NCBI RefSeq assembly: GCF_004359215.1
Contig: NC_090622.1
Coordinates: 894,485 to 958,484, forward strand
Reading direction: 5' to 3'
Length of the DNA stretch: 64,000 bases
Source: Bremia lactucae
Lineage: Eukaryota > Oomycota > Peronosporomycetes > Peronosporales > Peronosporaceae
A program made the translations under genes and the position numbers. This document shows positions 32,751-44,699 of the stretch, piece by piece. Each line of letters opens with the position of its first letter. Within the stretch, counting starts at the first letter, position 1. The notes below the pieces were generated by a model. The model was not told where the DNA came from. It saw only the letters and a list, made by a program, of their open reading frames with translations, and made no database searches.

Positions 32751-34464
32751 GTCGCTCGTTGAAATAAGAAAGAAAGAGATCTTACTGAGACGGAAGCAAA
32801 ATGATAATGACTCGCTCCAATTAAAACTGTAGCGGTCTCTTGAAAACAAAAATTAAAATTAGACGAGTCATGCAATCGATTGCCACCAATGAAGTGGTGG
32901 TAGCCTTGTCGCAGTAGACCTAATGCGAAAAAGATTAGATTTTTTATGCAAGTTGTAAGGGATAGTGACGCTAACAATAGCAAGTATGAGCTAATATAAC
33001 GAGACTTTCGAAAAACTCCGATCAGGTGGAAGATCCAATACCATTTATCTTGCTTGAAATAGAATGGGGGACCTGACTGTGCGGTGACCATAGGCTTTGT
33101 TAGTTTGCAGTGGCTATCGGGCAATAAATATCTTATGATAGATAAAGAGTAGACATGACAGTCCTGTTTATCATACAAGAATGTCACTGTTTAGCAATTT
33201 GTGCCTCCCCCAACCGAAGTTTCTTAAAAAAAGAACGAGCGGATAACGTGATGCGCTGGCATGCGCGAATCCACTTTTATGGACAAGACGTGAGCGGGAC
33301 GACATCCTCCCGTTCCTGGACGGAGATAAAGCCTTTTAGCGTAGGACACGTGGAAATCTTGACTTTTTCGTTGCGACAAATAGAGCCGGCATCTGATTCA
33401 TATAAATATGATGGCTTCTTTTTGCACGAAAATTAACGACACGTTTGCTTAACAAATAAGACAAAGCACAACATATTGAATATTTTGCAGCCAATATCAC
33501 GTGCTTAGGTATTTAATAGACTCATTGCGCCATTAAGATATAAAGTAATGTCATATCGAACCATTGTACAAGCTCAACAATTGCTGTGGTCACAATATCG
33601 GAAGCAAGCCGACAACTAATCGAGATGCCGTAAAAAAAACTTCCAGCAACTTTCTTGGACTGTTCGGAAATGGATGCGACATTCATGCGTTATTTCGCAT
33701 CGCAAGCATTGAGCTGGAAAAAAGTTCAGATTAATTAAGACCATGTTTTTACCACCAGCTGCAGAAACGAAATTTCAAATATATACATCACGCTCATCGA
33801 TAATTGAAATCATCTGGAAGAGAAAATTGGGTATTCATGCGACGATTGAGCGACCAGATGACTTAACACCATGCGACAACACCAAAATATAGTTAGCCCC
33901 GGGAGTGATGACACAGCCATTTTAAAAAGTTGCGTTTTAACCAATATTGTGTCGACACACGCTTCACCACGAGAAATCAAAGCTCCATATATCCTTTTGC
34001 AAGGCAAACGATATTTTTACTTGCGCGTAAAGCATGAGATGCAGTTTTGAGGACAAGAAGTATCCTATAATAGCGTCATTGATATTGGAGATCCGCAAGG
34101 GAATTTTAGATTTATATGCCCGATAAACAATTTAGGCAACAATAAAAGTATTATTTTGTCCCCAATGATGCAGCAAATGAAGTGCAAGCCACTAAGTAGG
34201 AGTGAAGTATGAAAGTAGAATACCTTCACTCGTCTTTTTGGATCCTTTTGACAAATGATGTGGCTAGATTAAAACTAGACACTGTTTTATTCACGTTCGA
34301 CTAGGGAAATATATTTAAACCAAATGTAATTAAATATAAACTTTATCCAATGATTGGATGCCATCTGTAGATGTGTATTCCTGCATGGCGAGCTTACTTT
34401 TTTAAATCGCAGATGATGTCTTGATCCCCTTAAATGCGAAAGCACATTAAGACACAAGGGTGGG
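32751..34464. other. Gene-poor region upstream of the effector
   Basis: 1.7 kb of AT-rich sequence. A 93-codon plus-strand frame at 33155-33436 has no recognisable domain. The first few hundred bases should include the effector promoter. No transposon protein is visible. Confidence 0.4.
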
Positions 34465-35205
34465 TGTAGACAGGTGCTACTATAGCAGCCACGCTCTACT
34501 TACGCACACACCTTTAGGCACAGTGAGAAGGCGGTTTGACCGTCTTCTCACACGTGCAGTGAGATTGTTGGTGGGCCCCTAAGCGACCTCACCCAACGAG
34601 CTAAGTACTTTAGTACAAGTGTCGTCACGGAAGCGGTAATCCGTCTTCACGTGCGCACTTCTTAAGTTGAAAGTTGTAGGTGGGCAAGTCTTTATGGGGG
34701 CACGCTCTACTTAAGCACACACCCTAGCGCAGCGGAGAAGCTGTTTGACCGTCTAATTTCGTGTGCCGTGAGGTAATTGTGGTGGGCGCCTTAGCGACCT
34801 CATCCAACGCACTAGGTACTCTGGTAAACGTGTCGTCACGGGAGCGGTGATTCGACTCCTCGTGCGCACTTGATAAGTAGAAAGTAGTTTGAGACCGATT
34901 TAAATATAATCGCATTAAATATAAATTCCAATTTTTACCAAATTGAACTGTCATCTCTATTGATTACACTAATATGTTTTGCGAGCGTATCTCTATATAT
35001 CTCGCGTAACGGATGACGCTAGGCGACATCCCTCCTAATGTGAATGCACCTATGTGCATCACATACACAAGGGTTGGTCACAAATGTGAACCACACTCAA
35101 GTGGTGGGTCTAATTACTTTATTTAAGAAATTGACCATCCCCTTGAGTACACCAAGTGTATTTAACGGGGACTGTGTAACATTAGGGCAACTTTAGCCAG
35201 TTACA
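34465..35205 (+). repeat. LTR of family D with a tandemly duplicated first part
   Basis: It ends with GTGTAACATTAGGGC...CAGTTACA like the solo LTR at 49914-50426. The first about 210 bp occur twice (34465-34674 and 34675-34885, each starting TGTAG and carrying CACGCTCTACTTA and GTGTCGTCACGG). The solo copy has one unit, so the second start at 34675 is the likely original LTR edge. Confidence 0.7.
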
Positions 35206-35337
35206 CTATCCACTCCCTTAAAGAACGAAGTTACATTTTAAACTTCGATAAAGTGGAAGGAAGAACTATGCTGCTTGACGCGCCGCTAAGTCTCTGATTC
35301 ACTCTAGCGACCTCTGTTTTCATACACGGCGCCAAAG

Positions 35338-36302
35338 GTGCCACCTACATGGGCAACGTTGGAGGGTCGTCTGCGAAGACGCCCACTAACTCTTGCATTT
35401 AGCGCGCGCGCCGCGTTAACACGCCCTGCAGCGTCCAATGCCTTAGCTGAAACGCCGACCGCTACTGCTGCTGTCGCGTTAACGGGGCTTAAGGATTCAT
35501 CCCACTTAATCAGTGAGGATGTTGATCCGTCGCTCATTGTCGACTACAATGAGTCGAGACCGTTGCCGTCACCTCAAAGTAATGATGCGGACAAGGATCT
35601 CACGAGGAAGGATGATGGCACATTATTGCCCATCCAAACTTCTATCATTGCTCATAACATGGAGACAGCAACACTTACGAATGCTGTCTCGTCGTCTGCG
35701 CTGGATAGCGCAGCGACGGTTATTGCGAGCGCTGCCCATAAAGGCGCAGCCGCTTCTCCGTTGGGTAAAACCACACCGTCTTTTGCTCAGACCATTATCC
35801 ATAATGGTTCTGACATAGAGGATTCTGAGCGTAACGCTCCGCCGACGACGCGTGAATGTGCTTAGTCGCTGTCACAAGCCAGCCGTATTAAACGTGGCTG
35901 TGTGACGGGTGGCATATCACTTATGCTCCCTCTCTCTGAATGGCCTCGTGTAAACGGGACAATAGCGTCGCTCAAAAAACGCGCTTTTCTAAATGCTCAA
36001 AACTATTATGGTGTCATTAAATTATGGAAGACCCGGTCGTGTTGCGTTTAAATGAAACGCCCGACCAATACGAGGCGAAATTCTTGCGCCGCATTCATCC
36101 GCATTCCGATGCGATGATACAGCGGTCGCAGCGAATTAATATCGCCCGCTTGCGTGTGAAAGAAATCATGGGCGGTACTGTACCCCCTGTTTCTTCTCAC
36201 TACGCTACTTCTGCTAGTCCATTTGAGACTAGCGAAGAGGCCTCAGCTGGTGCTCCTTTTCATAGGCAGTCACCAAGTAAATTCACCGTCTCCCTCATCT
36301 GA
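35338..36302 (+). pseudogene. Putative gag-like ORF of a family D element
   Basis: The frame at 35338-35865 is Ala/Ser/Thr-rich (MPPTWATLEGRLRRRPLTLA) and ends at TAG. The same frame reopens (SLSQASRIKRGCVTGG) and changes frame near 36024 to MEDPVVLRLNETPDQYEAKF and RRIHPHSDAMIQRSQRINIA. Its position just after the LTR suggests gag, but I see no zinc knuckle or clear family signature. No primer-binding site like that of A and B follows the LTR. Confidence 0.45.
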
Positions 36303-36363
36303 TCGCCGCTAGACTCACAGTCGGCGTCACCATCGTCTTCTTCGACGAATGGGGGTATGAGGC

Positions 36364-36783
36364 TCATTTGAGTCTACATACCGTTTCAGACGACCCACTT
36401 AAAATACGGCGCGTCTTTATATACGAGGGAAGGGTGAGCCTATAATTTGAGTCACCAACCTCTATTACCACCTTAAAGGGCCCAATGAAACGGTGCAACA
36501 ACTTCGTAGTACCTCCAGGTAGTACAAAAATTGCATTTTTAGGTAGGGTAGCAATACTTAATAGTACTTTTTCACCCACTTTAAAGCGTTCGTTAATTTT
36601 GAGACCATTTCGGTCAGCATATTCTTTTTGCTTGTCCTGTGCGCTTGCCATCTCGTCACGGACTTTTCGTGTGATGGCTAATCGCTTAATCAAAAAGCGT
36701 TGAGCCTCGCTCACGCTTTTAGCATCAAACTCGCCTATGATACCGCCGAGAGGTCGGTCATAGGACGTAGTTTTATTGACCAC
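36364..36783 (-). pseudogene. Integrase C-terminal fragment of another Gypsy element
   Basis: Open for 139 codons. SYDRPLGGIIGEF, AQDKQKEYADRNGLKINERF, KVGEKVLL and the GPY/F module LLHRFIGPFKVV are the typical integrase C-terminus. The sequence differs clearly from both A and B, so it is a further family. It is cut by the A4 LTR on the right. Confidence 0.75.
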
Positions 36784-36833
36784 TGCTAAACTGGCAGGGT
36801 CACTAGGGAAAGTTCATGTCTTTAAGCTGATAG

Positions 36834-37318
36834 TGTAATGGGGCACACATCGGTTGGAGAACCGTTGTTGTGGTACATTTACTAAATGGGTAAAATACCC
36901 TTTATCTAATTTTAAAATAGTTAGTTGCTTAAATCCCATTAAATATGGGCAATAATTATGTGGTCGCCGCCAGATATAAATCTGGGGCCGAAATCTATTT
37001 TAAATTAGCTAGGGTAAGGTTTTTAGATTTAAATAATTAAATAAAGTGCAGTTCCTCATTGATCTTAAAGCGTTAAGTGCCTTCCTAAGGCTTGCGCATT
37101 GATTTGTAAGAGATAGAAGCCTTTCTAAGGTATATCCTCTTGGGCACTAGTTGCCACTTGGCTTTACGAACCCCTGAATCCCTTGAACTAGGATTCCTTA
37201 AGCTTTAATAGCATGTACGACTCCCAGAGTTGTTAAACCCATAAGCTCAATAGAACTAAGTGACTCTCTGAGTCTGAGAGTCTTTCTCTGACTTTAGGAG
37301 CGTGATAGCTCCGCTACA
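36834..37318 (+). repeat. 5' LTR of A4
   Basis: It spans 485 bp from TGTAATGGGGCACACATCGG to GCTCCGCTACA. The GC-rich hairpin near 36965 has lost part of its right arm. A primer-binding site follows at 37321. Confidence 0.9.
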
Positions 37319-37378
37319 CCTGGTAGCACTCGTAGTCAACCTACGCCTGAGTCTTTACAAGACTTATTTTTTACGACA

Positions 37379-38397
37379 GTGAAAGAGGTTCCAGAATTGT
37401 CAGAAGCGCAACGCGCCGCTTATGACAAGCTCAAAATCTTATTCGGGCTTGAGCACGTGGAATTTATTATTTCCCAGGGACCAGAGGTCCTGCATGCAAG
37501 GCTTGAAGCTTTCATGCGGTACAAAGCCTCCCTGATCGGTCAGGTACAGGACCCTTTAGCGGCATCTATGCCTACCCGGTACATCTCCGTACCTGACTCA
37601 GAGCCGAGGGCTCGCCCTCTAACTGTAAATGTAAAAAAAAATGAGGGAAAAGAGGGAGAAAATCTCCCTTTTTGAATTGAGCAAATGGAAATGTCCATTG
37701 ATTACGTCTTGTTCTTACCAGAAAGGCAAATGTGGCTATGGCCATGTCCAAACTTGGAGGTAGAGCCATAGAGTGGGCATTAATGTGCAGCACATCCATA
37801 AACGACGCTTTCCCCTCATGGGATTCGCTGAAACAGCAAGTGACCAGCATGTTTGCACCGCCTGATCAGGCTTTTTGCATGCGAGCACGACTCCTAGCGA
37901 CTCGGCAGGGTAAAAGAACCCTGGGGGTCTTTGTCCAGGAGTTGAGAACTCTCATTGCATCTATGCATCAAGACCCGGTGCAAGAGGCAATTGTAGTGAC
38001 CTTTTTTATGGGGGGTCTCAATGAAGGCATTGCCCGGACGGAATTGTTCCGATCTCATCCGGCTACGTTCGAAGAGGCAGTTGCCATAGCGCTACGCGCC
38101 GACTTTGACTTTAAGTCTGCCCGCGTTAGCACGCCTGTTTACCGAACAAGCTCTTCGAGCACATGGGTTCCGTCTAATAGAGCGGAACCTATGTTTATAA
38201 GCCTCGTTGAGGAAGGAGAAGAGGCTCTTCAAGCTGTGGAACAGCATAAGACCATCCGTAGATGTTATGTGCGCGAATGCACGAAACATTTACGCCCTGC
38301 CTGCCCACTTCGAAATTTGCGTAAAGCCCGAAAGAGCTCCAACTCCGACCTATACCAGAGATCTGGTACGGTGCGGGGAAACGTCGATACCCAGTAG
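37379..38397 (+). pseudogene. gag of A4, broken
   Basis: [20 protein letters not shown] opens the frame (GTG in place of ATG). A stop lies at about 37673. The capsid and C-terminal part are open from 37732 to 38397. The knuckle reads CYVRECTKHLRPAC, with the second Cys displaced. Confidence 0.8.
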
Positions 38398-38489
38398 ATG
38401 CGGGGCGCCCTTCTGGGGAAGACCTAGGCTCGGTTAAACCTCAAGGAGGTGAGAATAAATAGAACCTTGCCCCAATTAGCTTGGTGCTC

Positions 38490-39060
38490 ATTTCGATTGT
38501 AAAGGGCTTTGGTAAGCCGTGGTCAATTTTAATTGACTCAGGAGTGTCTTGCAATTATGCTCGACGCCTTTCTATTGAGGGAAATCAACAATACGTGGAG
38601 GTACTTAGAGCGCATGGAGATAATACAATAACACTGTTTGCTTAGGGACAGGGACTCGGGTCACTGTTCCCAAAGTTCCATTGAACTTAGGTATAAAGTT
38701 TCTGGACTTTGACAGTATGGAACGCTGTCTCGTCCTTGATTTGGATTCGAGATATGATCTCATTTGTTGCCTAGCAAAGGTGGGTCCATGACTCTCCAAA
38801 ACTTTGCTAGGAATATTGCGCGTGGCGCCTAAGGTCTTAGACTTCCAATTGATCCACGGTCAGGGGAGTGAAGACAGTAAAATGTCTCATCTCGCCCCTG
38901 AAAAGAAGCCGTGGCTTTTGCCAGAAAGGCTTATCAATAGCTTGTCTGGAGAAGCTACTCCTCACAATAAATATTACTAATTCGGTTCATGATGTTCTAG
39001 CCAGGCCATACCAAGAATGAGTCTGTCACTGTTTTAGACATTGGCATGTCTGAGTTAATA
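38490..39060 (+). pseudogene. Protease of A4, split by a 252-bp inverted segment
   Basis: WSILIDSGVSCNYARR keeps the catalytic Asp. The frame breaks near 38640. After RYDLI, bases 38764-39015 are inverted relative to A3: CCTAGCAAAGGTGGGTCCATG is the reverse complement of the normal downstream sequence. The inverted block also contains about 125 foreign bases (about 38879-38999). Confidence 0.75.
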
Positions 39061-39163
39061 AACTCTAATGTTAAAAACATTAATTTTGAGCCCGACTGAG
39101 CAGAAATAAGTAAAACGGCACGTACTTCGTCGAGTAACACTCGCTATACTAACGATTCACTAA

Positions 39164-41220
39164 ATGCTGAAAGCAGCGTGCAATATCCCTGAGATACGTG
39201 GAGTGGCACGTCTAAGTCCACCGAGTATGGTCGGCCGAGGTGGCACCATCCTAAGTGTCAATAGTGACACTATTGGCGGTTCGCCAGGGCATTTTGGGTC
39301 AAATCCTCCTAATGCACGTGAGGCGACACGTAAACGTTCGCTGGATAAGGAAGTTGAGTTTTTTAACTCTTTATCGGATGTCAAATTAGACACCATGTCT
39401 TGTATAGAACCAATACAGGCTGAAAACCCTGGGGACGTGAATGTCCCGGCCTCTAAAAGGCGTATTGTCTTCATCTTCACTCCAAGACAGGATGGACACG
39501 AAGCGTGTATACCCTCACAAAGTGATACGAGTGAGCAAGTACATACGCTTGTAAATGGCGTAACCGGTAACATTGAGGGGGAAGTAAGCCTTGCGGCAAT
39601 CCTCTCGTTACATGCTCTTTTAGAGCTAGACGAAATGTCTATTGATGAGTGCGGTCGAGTCTTAAAAACTGGTGACTTATCTGAAATGATGGTCATTCGA
39701 CCTATGGTTGAGTTAAACTCATCGTCACTTCTAGACGAAGCTGTCCTGGATGACACAAAAGGTGCACTTTGTGCGCGAAATGGGTCACCGATCCTGGAAG
39801 ATCCTACGGATCCTTTTTATTCCTTAATTAAGGAATTCCAAGATAAGGTATGTAATAACCCACCATCTGTTTTAGCTCCGGATAGAAGTGTTCATCATGA
39901 AATTGACTTAGTAATGGGAACCAAATACTGTGTCACAAGAACAATGGCTTTTACCAAAGGAGCAGTGTGACGTCATTGACGATTTCTTCCATGCAAAGCA
40001 CGAGGCTGAAATGTTACGAGAGAACAAATCTCCTCATTCGACACCGACATTTTTGTGTCAAAAAGCCAAATGGTAAATGGCGCATTGTACATGCTTATAA
40101 TAAGCTTAAGGCTGCCACTATACCAGCCCAAACCCCCATTCCTAGAAAAGATGTTCTTTAGAACAATATGGTGGGATGTACAATGTACAGTGCATTGGAC
40201 TTAGTCAATGGTTACTACCAAGTGCTTATGCGAGCTAGTGATATCCCGCTTACAGCGGTTAGCACCCAAAGCGGCATGTAATGGGAGTGGCTGGTTTTCC
40301 ACAATGGCTTTCCAACGCCCCGGCAACATTTAATCGTCTAGTGACGCAACTGTTTCGCCCTCATCGAGGTTATGCACAGACTTATTTCGATGACATTTTT
40401 GTCCATAGTCGTGCGGAGCAGGGTCGGTCGGATATGGAAAACCATTTAGACCATTTGCGAGCAGTGCTCGAATGCATGCGCACAAAAAAATTGTATGCCA
40501 ATGCATCTAAATGCATTTTTGGCGCAGACGAAATTCCTTCTTTAGAAAACTTCATTGGAAAGCGATGCCTTAGAGCGATTCCGCTAAGGTAAAAGCCATA
40601 GTAGATTGGCCGGTTCCTAAAAACCAAAAGGATTTGCTTAAGTGGTTGGGTCTCGCCAATTATTTACACAAATATAGCAAAAATTACGCTGATATGGCTA
40701 GGCCATTATCTAAACTCCTAAAGAAAGATATAGAATGGTGCTGGACTAGCACCGAAAATAATGCTTTTCGAGCAGTTAAGGGTAGTCTTATCCATGCCCC
40801 GATTCTGGTACTGCCAAACCCAAATTGGCCTTTCAGTATCGTCTTTGACGCATCAGATTTTGCCATTGGCAGTGCTCTGTTACAAACAGATGTTGATGGG
40901 CATCAACGTGTTATTGCGTTCGAGTCTAAAAAGCTTAAAGCTGCGGAAAAGAACTACCCAGTTCATGACAAAGAGTTCCTTGTTATGAAGTATGCTCTCG
41001 TCAAATTCAGAGGTCATCCACTCGGCTCTAAGCCGTTTGTGATTTTTACAGATCACACATCATTGCGCACGGCGACTAAGTCGCCCCATCTCTCACAGAA
41101 AATGGCCCGATAACTATCTTTTTTTGCGGAATCCAACTTCGTGGTGAAGTATAAGCCCGGCAAGCAAAATGCTTTGGCCGACGCGTTATCACGCAGGCCG
41201 GATTATGAGATTCTCATTCA
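39164..41220 (+). pseudogene. Linker, RT and RNase H of A4
   Basis: The linker keeps only one 120-bp repeat unit (about 39177-39296). RT has CVKKPNGKWRIVHAYNKLKA, AQTYFDDIFVHSRAEQG (complete catalytic box at about 40378) and KLYANASKCIFGADEIP. RNase H (40634-41113) has IVFDASDFAIGSALLQTD and LRTATKSPHLSQKMAR. Frameshifts occur near 39960, 40160 and 41110. Confidence 0.85.
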
Positions 41221-41279
41221 ACGACTATCTCGTCACCTATTCCTGAATTAATCAGTTCGGCTTACGCCAAGGATAAACA

Positions 41280-42990
41280 GTGTGCAGCTCTGCTACGAGC
41301 GTTATAGGACTCAAATTGGGTATTAAATTGGCGGCACGTTTGCGTGCAAGGTTACATCGATTTCTATCGATAACAACCTGTTGCACAAACATCGCGGACC
41401 CTCCGCGTGTCATTGTTCCTCATGATGAGGAGGTGAAGTACCGGATCCAATATGAGGCACACGATACTGTCCTTGGTGGTCATCTCGCTTGAGAAAAGAC
41501 CTACGGCTTCATAGGCCAGAGTCGGTGGCCCAAACTTTAAAAATGGGTCAGCACATATATTCGCACATGCGAAACGTGCCAACGGATTAAACCCTCGACA
41601 CATGCTGCTGCGCCACTGGCGAGTCTTCCCGTCCCCATAGGATTGTGGGAGTCCATTAGTATGGATTTCGTCTTTGGGCTACCGAAAGATTCAGCCGGTA
41701 ACTCCGGTATAGTGGTCTTTGTTGACCGTTTGAGCAAAATGGCTTACTAAGCAGCCGTGCCAGATTCCATTGATGGAGACGGTACAGCTAAGCTGTTCAT
41801 CGATCGCGTGTTTCGAAAACATGGTTTGCCAGTGGCAATTATCTCTGATCGGGATCCCCGATTTTACGGGTAAATCTGGAAATCAATTTTCCGAGTGCTT
41901 ATAACCAGATTGGAGATGTCCACTGCGGACCATCCACAGACCGATGGTCGAACTGAACTTGTCAATCGCGTCATTGAAGACGTTTAACGCAGCGTGTGTG
42001 CTCAGACACCAAAGCGCTGGAGCTCAATGCTCCCAGTAGTGGAGTTTGCGTTCAATGACGCTGTTCATGCCTCTACAGGCTATACTGTGTTCTATGTAAA
42101 CGGTCTTACCAACCGCGCGTTCCATTAACGATACCACTGCAGGGTTAAGGGCTTGGTGGGGGAGAATCGGCCGATAGGCTTGCTGATATCAGCCCTGTTA
42201 CCGTTCGGAAACAAGTAAGCGAGTTTCTCGCGACGCGATTTAGTATCTTAAGACATGTAAGAGATACGATGGCTGATAGCCAAGACAAACAAAAACAAGA
42301 AGCAGATGCCAAAAGCAGAAACTGTATTAATTCGTATATGGTCGGAGACCGAGTTTTACTAAACGCTAAGAACCTACCTACCAACTTGGTATCCGCGGTC
42401 TTCAAGACCAAATTTCGCCCGCGCTTTATTGGACCATTTACGTTCGTGGCCAAGAAGGGCCTAGCTTATACGCTAAACCTTCCCAACAAGCTGCGTACAC
42501 ATCCAGTGTTTTACGTTGGCTTGCTTTAGCCATATCGGGACCCTTCCCACTTGGACTTGAAGGCGCTTGCGCCGAGACAGGCGGTCGTGCCGCAGATTGT
42601 TGCATCCTCACCAGGATATCCAACTGGCCCTCTTTACGTGGTAAAAGCGATTTCGGCGAAAGACGCCCGAACCGCCTCAAAAGAGCTCCCAACCCGAGCA
42701 AGGACCTCACGAAGAAGTTGCACCTCGTGTCGTTGAGCATCAAATGCTTCCGCCGAAATTTCGGCCCCCTCCCGCACCGCTTGATGCGCGGGGAAACCTT
42801 CAGTTTCATGTGGAGAAACTTTTAAAGCGACGTCGTCGTGAGGGTCAATACTAGTATCTGGTGAAGTGGCTAGGGTAACCCTCTTCCAAAAACTCTTGGG
42901 AGTTCGAGGTACCTCTTCGGCAAGATTGCCCGTACAACGTTGACATTTTTGAGCTCCAAGCTGAGGGTCAACTCGCGTCAAACGTCGCTT
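41280..42990 (+). pseudogene. Integrase and chromodomain of A4
   Basis: Core: SISMDFVFGLPKDSAGNSG (first Asp kept), ISDRDP at about 41846, and Glu in GRTELVNRVI. The GPY/F module is RPRFIGPFTFVAKKG. The chromodomain reads FHVEKLLKRRRREGQ, then a stop, YLVKWLG, another stop, and NSWEFEVPLRQDCPYNVDIF. Several stops and frame changes make it inactive. Confidence 0.8.
42634..42981 (-). other. Antisense open frame opposite the A4 linker and chromodomain
   Basis: 115 codons without stop on the opposite strand, helical at the end (AEISAEAFDAQRHEVQLLRE, VLARVGSSFEAVR). It has no ATG. The matching frame in A2 (15260-15640) continues as RDRLSTLERQQPRLEGQLDI. It may be chance openness opposite a Pro-rich linker or overprinted coding. 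Confidence 0.3.
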
Positions 42991-43299
42991 CCCACTACTA
43001 AACGTGGGATTAGGTGGATCTAAAGCCTCAGTGCGGCTTCGATCCTTGGTTGTACGGTCAACCGTAGCACTGAAATATCGGCTAGCCTTACTTCGTTTTG
43101 TGGCATAAATGCTGAACGTAACTGGCCTTTGGCCTAAAGCTTAGCGAAGTCGAAGCGAAGCTTCACCTTAATCCGCAGACTCTCTGATATTCCAGATATT
43201 ACGGAGTTTGCGGGCCCGGTGAACCCAGTTCTCAAATGAGACTTCGTTTTCACTCCTTGTTTCGTTTGGAAACAAAACGATCAGAATCTTTCTCATGCA

Positions 43300-44495
43300 G
43301 GTCACCGAAGCCCCACAAGCTTGATCACGTAAACGCGTCAGATACTGGCTTCGCGTCATTACCTTCGGCGTAAGGTAATGCTCATGAAGAGCGTCGCGGG
43401 CAGCGATCTCCTCCGGCGTCCTCGCCGGGTCACCAGTGATCCAGGGGAAGGGCTCGCATCTCTATCGAGATGCGCGATGAGATTGACGTTTTGCCATCGA
43501 TTTACAGGCGCCAGAGGCGCGTGTTTTCTGATAGACCTTATGATCCATTGGATGGGTCTCGTCATACTGACGGACGAGGCTCTCAACGTCAACAACCAGC
43601 TGGGAACGAGGCTCCCTGCTGTCATGTGAAGGTTGTAAACCGCACCAGCGAACAAGATAACTTGTTCGCTACCCCTTCACATCACGGAGTATACGTTCCA
43701 CAAGGAAACGTTGACAGCCTTGGAAATTCACCAATGGTTGTGGCGGAGGAGTGAAAATTAAATCCGACCCATGTGTCGGATCTAGTGTCGATGGTCGACA
43801 AACTCGATCGCTTCCTCCATGATTTGGAGGAGGGACTTGACCACGAGCGCGGTAAGCGTCGCTCGTTGGAGCAGACGGTGCAGGCTCACCATATCGAGCG
43901 GTTGGAAGACCGTTCGAAGAGTGCGTACTCCTTGTTGGAGTACGAGCGGAAGTATCATGCTGTCCGCGATGAGCTGTCGTCAGCTCATCGTAGCTTCGAG
44001 GATCTTCGAAACCGGCCTGAGAAACTTCAGGTTCAACATGAAAATCTGGTTCGCGATCACAATAATCTTTTGGGTATTCTTGTAAAGAGTGGTCAAATCC
44101 GTCCTCGGAAGAAGCCGCGTACTGATGGTACGGCCGGAGCCGACCAACGTAAAACGTAGGATGCGTTCGCATCCTACGTCGCAATTCTATTGTGTACGCA
44201 TTGCCTCTTCGATGCAGTACACGGAAAGGCCCAATGAACTTGGGTAGTAGTTTAATGCTACCCACATTAGTGACTAATCGTTTAGGTAAGTTTACCGTAG
44301 AGAGTAGCACTAGATCATTAATTTGAATGAATTAACATTTGCTCTTCCATGTTTGTCTGCATTCCATTTCTGTCGGTCCACTGCGTTAGCAATAGAATCC
44401 TGAACGAAACGGATAATTGATTCTCGAGTTAGCAGAAACTCTTCCGCTAACTCATTTGTTTTGTCTTTTTCAGTACGCTTAGTGCGTACTGCCAT
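43300..44495 (-). pseudogene. Integrase C-terminus, linker and chromodomain of B3
   Basis: From high to low: LTRESIIRFVQDSIANAVDR, the GPY/F module LLPKFIGPFRVLHRRGNAYT (about 44230-44280), RTHPTFYVGRLRPYH, a Pro/Ser/Thr-rich linker of about 130 residues, then the chromodomain FLVERIL...RTSYLVRWCG with a frameshift near 43670. The tail reads PEEIAARDALHEHYLTPKVM. Confidence 0.8.
43470..44159 (+). CDS. Antisense coiled-coil frame within B3 (one internal TGA)
   Basis: On the strand opposite to B3 an ATG at 43470 opens a frame that runs to 44159, 229 codons, with one TGA at 43752-43754. An ATG after the TGA (43791) gives 122 residues. This part is strongly coiled-coil-like: MVDKLDRFLHDLEEG, SAYSLLEYERKYHAVRDELS, FEDLRNRPEKLQVQHENLV, with a basic end PRKKPRT that could enter the nucleus. 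It lies opposite the GPY/F module, linker and chromodomain. Element B4 has a similar antisense coil at 24750-24992. It is not a recognised gene; it might be an accessory antisense protein of the element, a captured gene, or chance. Confidence 0.35.
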
Positions 44496-44699
44496 GAGAT
44501 CAATCTCATTTTCGATGTCGTTTTCTTCGACATTGACATCACTCGCGTCGTTGTTATTTTCGACGCGTGTTGAGCATGAGCCAGAATTGGTTTTGCTCCT
44601 GCGAGTCCCCCCCCCTTAGACTAGAGGATCCCTCTAATTGGGTCGGTATGCGAGGATGGCGTAAGCCATTCACAAAGAACGGTGTATGCGTTGTAGACG

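Larger units (their letters stand above)
36834..43284 (+). mobile_element. Gypsy family A element A4, 3' end missing
   Basis: 5' LTR, primer-binding site, gag, protease with an inverted segment, linker, RT, RNase H, integrase and chromodomain. It breaks off at about 43284 against element B3, before polypurine tract and 3' LTR. RT and integrase motifs are better kept than in A2 and A3. Confidence 0.85.

Noticed and set aside
33155..33436. 93-codon plus-strand frame near the effector, with a weak hydrophobic start
   Set aside because: No convincing signal peptide, no domain and no neighbour support; such a frame is expected by chance in 1.7 kb.
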